Origin: Opitutia bacterium | GTDB lineage: Bacteria > Verrucomicrobiota > Verrucomicrobiia > Opitutales > UBA953 | DNA length: 19,121 nt | NCBI GenBank assembly: GCA_021204635.1 | Contig: JAJPZB010000041.1 | Coordinates: 1-19,121, forward strand | Direction: 5' to 3' | Part shown: piece after piece, positions 18,201 to 19,121 of the stretch | How the letters are laid out: each line of letters begins with the position of its first letter | Position numbering within the stretch: position 1 is the stretch's first letter | Position numbers and translations under genes: made by a program | The notes under the pieces: generated by a model | Databases searched by the model: none | Told to the model about the DNA's origin: nothing | The model's input: only the letters and a program-made list of their open reading frames with translations

Positions 18201-18873
18201 CGTCTGTTGTCGTCGTGGTTTCCGTTATCGTGAGCGTTGCGCCATACGCCGTTATGCCCGAGAACAAAATGTCTCCGGCGGACGAATCGAAGACGAGCGT
18301 GTCCGAGATTGTTGTCGAGACGATTGCGCCGCCGATTGAGCCGAAACTCGTCGTCGTGACGGCGGAGAAAAATCTGTCGGAAAACGTCGTGTCGCCGTTG
18401 ATGATCAGCGTGCCTCCGACAATGGTGAATGCGCGGCCGTCGGCAGTGGAAAGCTCGTCGGCTGTCGCCGTGTTCGCGCCCGCCACCGTGATGTTTTCCA
18501 CGTAAATCGGGCTCGTGTCCGTGAGCCACAACAAATCGCCGTTGCCGTTTGTTGTCAGCGTCGTGTTGCCGGAACCGTTGCCGGAAATTGTGAAGTTTGT
18601 TGCGACGGGCTCGATCGTGAGATTGTCGCCGGTGTCGGAATCGGTTTCCGGCGGCGGGTTCACCTGAATTGTGAAATTTTCGGAAATTTTTAAAGTCGCG
18701 CCATCGTTGTTGTTTTCAACGGCGAGAGCCTCGCGAAATTTGTCTGCGGTGGAGATGTTTATCGTTGCTGCTGCGGAATCGCTCTCGTCTGCGAATGTCG
18801 TTGTCGCGATTGTTGCGGCGGCGAGCAGAGCTATTTTTGTGAGCGGCGTTTTAATCTTTGCGGGAAGGCTCAT
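12289..18873 (-). CDS. Giant autotransporter with Pmp-like GGAI/FxxN passenger
   Basis: The product has 2194 residues and looks like a type V secreted surface protein. Residues 1-28 form a signal peptide (basic start, hydrophobic ALLAAATIATTTFA, cut before DES). From about 180 to 1090 the passenger has 21 GGA[I/V/L] motifs plus one GGFY variant, alternating with FxGN-type motifs (FSGNSATA is commonest), the hallmark of chlamydial polymorphic membrane proteins and of a right-handed beta-helix. Residues near 1530-1610 are a low-complexity D/S/T/G linker, followed by more beta-helix-like sequence. From about 1920 to the end is an autotransporter beta-barrel, with alternating strands and the C-terminal signature NVGVTFSF ending in Phe. 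The gene is intact. Its start ATG at 18873 lacks a ribosome binding site. The likely role is adhesion or surface display. Two-hairpin elements lie on either side of it. Confidence 0.95.
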   Translation of the reverse strand: MSLPAKIKTPLTKIALLAAATIATTTFADESDSAAATINISTADKFREALAVENNNDGATLKISENFTIQVNPPPETDSDTGDNLTIEPVATNFTISGNGSGNTTLTTNGNGDLLWLTDTSPIYVENITVAGANTATADELSTADGRAFTIVGGTLIINGDTTFSDRFFSAVTTTSFGSIGGAIVSTTISDTLVFDSSAGDILFSGITAYGATLTITETTTTTDEETGEETTTTTTTDLDLSAGGSALYLSGTLTLRGSGTIAFVGNTSESVAANAMGGAVYIVNSTYSSDGTGVAYDAQSDATYGIFGFVANAGTTLEFSGNKSVAAGAAGGGAVFVYGGEFIAKGGTMSFTDNLASAAGNNSVGGALAASNYARMTFEAGTTLSFAGNRAESAGEFSEADGGAIYSEALVEILSDAENSTFSTAKFSGNSAVATGDGSSAFGGAIASYGDDATFSAAGTFAFSGNNVVASGEIKEYTETDSDGTVTTSETYVPEAGGGAIAAVGGAFSLSSPNSAATLEFSENAATTMAEGTFASGGAIYVSGDSTTTNFDFSGATNFTKNSANAGDNATARGGAIAIVAGTTNFSSTTNPVEFSENFAAAGNGGEAQGGAIFQTDGTLAITAGSGAWKFSGNRAEAATVATTTDDESDDNGGDSADGGGDNGVATGTTASGGAIYQSGGTMEFSTEASVEFSQNTATGATAQGGAIFQSGGTQTFSATEAGATIATFAGNSAAATSSVAEDLYAQGGAIVVKSAGSLTFAGTTTFTGNSASAQSSAASSDSGEDDDGNDDLTVSASGGAIYSSGTITLADATFASNSATAAGGTYNYAQGGALYVSGGNFAAGTLSFSGNSATVADAATGRAQGGAVYQSSGKINLTSLTADSNGATAGIAQGGAIFSRGFISVLFDDAGDNATFSLTNNSATSRGTLAQGGAIYSTGTIEIRGSGSLAFSGNSATAGSSDSTGAIAAGGAIYSSGTFVSDSVTTSAFDNNSATANGDSAVAAGGFYFSQNGETKISGTATTDANGNIAPATTISGNSASVATSDSDTGSAFGGAIYLAGGNHEFSNVKITGNSASVAGSGTAAGGAIYLDASGTLDTTLTISGSTEISGNTISVAGEQSASGISVGNGTAETSNSNVAIVISAGADFTTETDDDGNTTTTRSNAETVKILDPITVELTGDAGFSLSKDDAGGDFVWGCANVVEVESGNFELSFGAGNTTLQSGFSLSGTTISGVVVASGATLTIESDATLGNFAEMTIAGDVDVRGAMNFSGATVAVDDAGTLNFHAGTSSEISGATTISGALRVLGNVEFSTPAIIVSGDEDDADADSGDNAVSLEISKLVLAADDSTAPALSFVVASSDDGESAGTLTLSVAEIDVEDSGTITLDNNTTLYVETIATTNPDAETECKFEGTGTIVFLDEAEEDGTIAFNSYYDEDTGEYVAGAFSIASGITVASGISISNSATVSLGNNGIDYKYVYISGGTLLAPETSEENPLTLYDLTVARAGATLGEAGANQFFKVVVDPNASDEDDEGDDTTTDDSTDSGDSSDSGDNATTDSGSGSDDSGDNNDSSVETARIAIVAAESDDSSGDSGDNNADAGDYDAGETINSVSVAGPLEITESTTLVADIVLGSAIYAALNGEGTLVGDVSGQGKIGIKTIDGNVTVAEARTLTFTNTTTGTTITGAIKNYGTIAVSDNVYVSAGSWTNSGNINVGSAVRLGGAIENSGTITVNGSLTFAQGSTFTLTTTGTLSVASGAVVDFSEISGTPGAVSLSAGTIELNTSAMRAGETLTALVGLEEGQLDGVNIKNTASVNLADRIVWNDNIQAYVYLGLEGRDYRTTLYADLLHENVLRTYDFMETAIVRRAASSIEPQIFDNTGKASRYMRNYVENQRRNNPDAEVPQVVDDGKPGDYLKTLETFVYNSWVQGQYKHSRVSADGENPSYQSDFGGIMGGSSLTFAKSWEIGGALQYEFGTMKHSGSNSHKITTNATDLMLYLGYSNTIDFTLALAGSLGWHDSKREGLDADINSWQIGLLWDNGVTLAPETWLAIRPYYSAEAVYTRSGSFSEKSPANGYTEHLSLDSGDALAFRGKLGLSVAFLPINDLQITMRAAALLDLGDKTYSIDAYESSTNSHVSVTSHENERFGVEMGAFLNYRITNQISLFGGYTATIRAGEQNHRANVGVTFSF

Positions 18874-18915
18874 TTTGAAATTTCGAGATGGCTGAGCGTT
18901 AAAAGTAAATGCGCA

Positions 18916-18943
18916 AGTTTAGAGACTTGACCCGTCGCCGCAA
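18916..18943 (-). promoter_or_regulatory. Possible promoter of the autotransporter gene
   Basis: On the - strand, TTGCGG (18938-18943) and TAAACT (18916-18921) are separated by 16 bp and lie about 43 bp upstream of the start codon. The match to sigma-70-type boxes is weak to moderate, and the phylum's promoter consensus is not known to me. Confidence 0.25.
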
Positions 18944-18976
18944 ATTATTTTCCACAACAATCATCGTCCGCCATGG

Positions 18977-19050
18977 GAGTTGGTGGTGGGGAAATGGGTT
19001 GGTGGTGGGACTTGGGTTGGTGGTGAGGAAATGGGTTGGTGGTGGGGAGC
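18977..19050 (+). repeat. Four tandem 18-19-bp G-rich repeats upstream of the autotransporter
   Basis: Units start at about 18977, 18996, 19014 and 19033, each built on GTTGGTGGTG with tails GGGAAAT, GGACTT, AGGAAAT and GGGAGC. Lengths are 19, 18, 19 and 18 bp. The array runs into the second two-hairpin element, exactly as the array at 11946-12053 does. The 18874-18976 part between the gene start and the array holds only the possible promoter. Confidence 0.88.
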
Positions 19051-19053
19051 GGA

Positions 19054-19121
19054 GTCAGGCGACGTACAACGAACACACTCCCTCACCGCTATCGCGGTCC
19101 CCTCCCGCTAACTTAGCGGGA
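19054..19121 (+). repeat. Two-hairpin element, copy 2 (runs off the window)
   Basis: This copy begins GTCAGGCGAC and has the hairpin ACCGC, loop TATC, GCGGT at 19085-19098, then the palindrome starting at 19102, which the window cuts one base short of its full 21 nt. Together with the preceding repeat unit (from 19033), 89 bases align with 12036-12124 with eight differences, all transitions. Confidence 0.85.

Noticed and set aside
12922..18339. Very long + strand frames (794 and 653 residues) opposite the autotransporter gene
   Set aside because: They are antisense shadows: the codon bias of the Ser/Thr/Gly/Asp-rich gene leaves few stops on the other strand. The translations are Arg/Ala/Val-rich with no recognisable domain.
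12036..19121. Composite transposon carrying the autotransporter gene
   Set aside because: The flanking copies are in direct orientation, contain no transposase, and show no target-site duplication that I could find; they fit a dispersed repeat family better.

Overview
This looks like a bacterial chromosome segment with two kinds of region: a compact housekeeping core on the + strand (about 3.4-11.9 kb) and accessory regions on either side, each holding a large repeat-rich protein on the - strand (an ankyrin-repeat protein at the left, a giant autotransporter at the right). The core is GC-rich. The outer membrane autotransporter shows a diderm. Its passenger is built from GGA[I/V/L] and FxxN motifs like those of chlamydial polymorphic membrane proteins, while de novo pyrimidine and pantothenate genes argue against an obligate chlamydia. 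Start codons lack clear Shine-Dalgarno sequences. My best inference is a Verrucomicrobiota/PVC-type bacterium, possibly host-associated, at roughly even confidence.

Layout. 1-367: spacer full of G-rich or C-rich 18-bp repeats in both orientations. 368-2065 (-): ankyrin-repeat protein, visibly less GC-rich than its neighbours. 2066-2228: spacer with more repeats. 2229-3275 (-): agmatine deiminase family enzyme. 3276-3406: divergent promoter region. 3407-8182 (+): uvrB, an APH/NahK-like phosphotransferase, a CvpA-like membrane protein and a DoxX-like membrane protein, closed by a strong hairpin terminator at 8204-8239 that also faces a - strand tRNA-Pro(CGG). 8446-11913 (+): a tight cluster of pyrC, panB, gpsA and an rlmB-like methyltransferase. 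11914-12288: repeat-packed convergent spacer. 12289-18873 (-): autotransporter of 2194 residues. 18874-19121: its upstream region, with more repeats.

Functional themes. The + strand core covers DNA repair (UvrB), pyrimidine synthesis (PyrC), pantothenate/CoA synthesis (PanB), phospholipid precursor synthesis (GpsA) and RNA methylation (RlmB-like). The flanking genes encode proteins suited to protein-protein contact (ankyrin) and surface display (autotransporter).

The most unusual content is non-coding. An 18-bp repeat family (GGGTTRGTGGTGRRRWTT) occupies the spacers around the ankyrin and autotransporter genes and is absent from the spacers of the housekeeping core. At two places, one on each side of the autotransporter gene and in the same orientation, an array runs straight into a conserved segment of about 68 bp with two hairpins. 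One hairpin differs between the copies by a compensatory base-pair change (ACCAC/GTGGT versus ACCGC/GCGGT), which suggests a maintained structure. I do not recognise this composite element, and it is the best candidate here for something undescribed.
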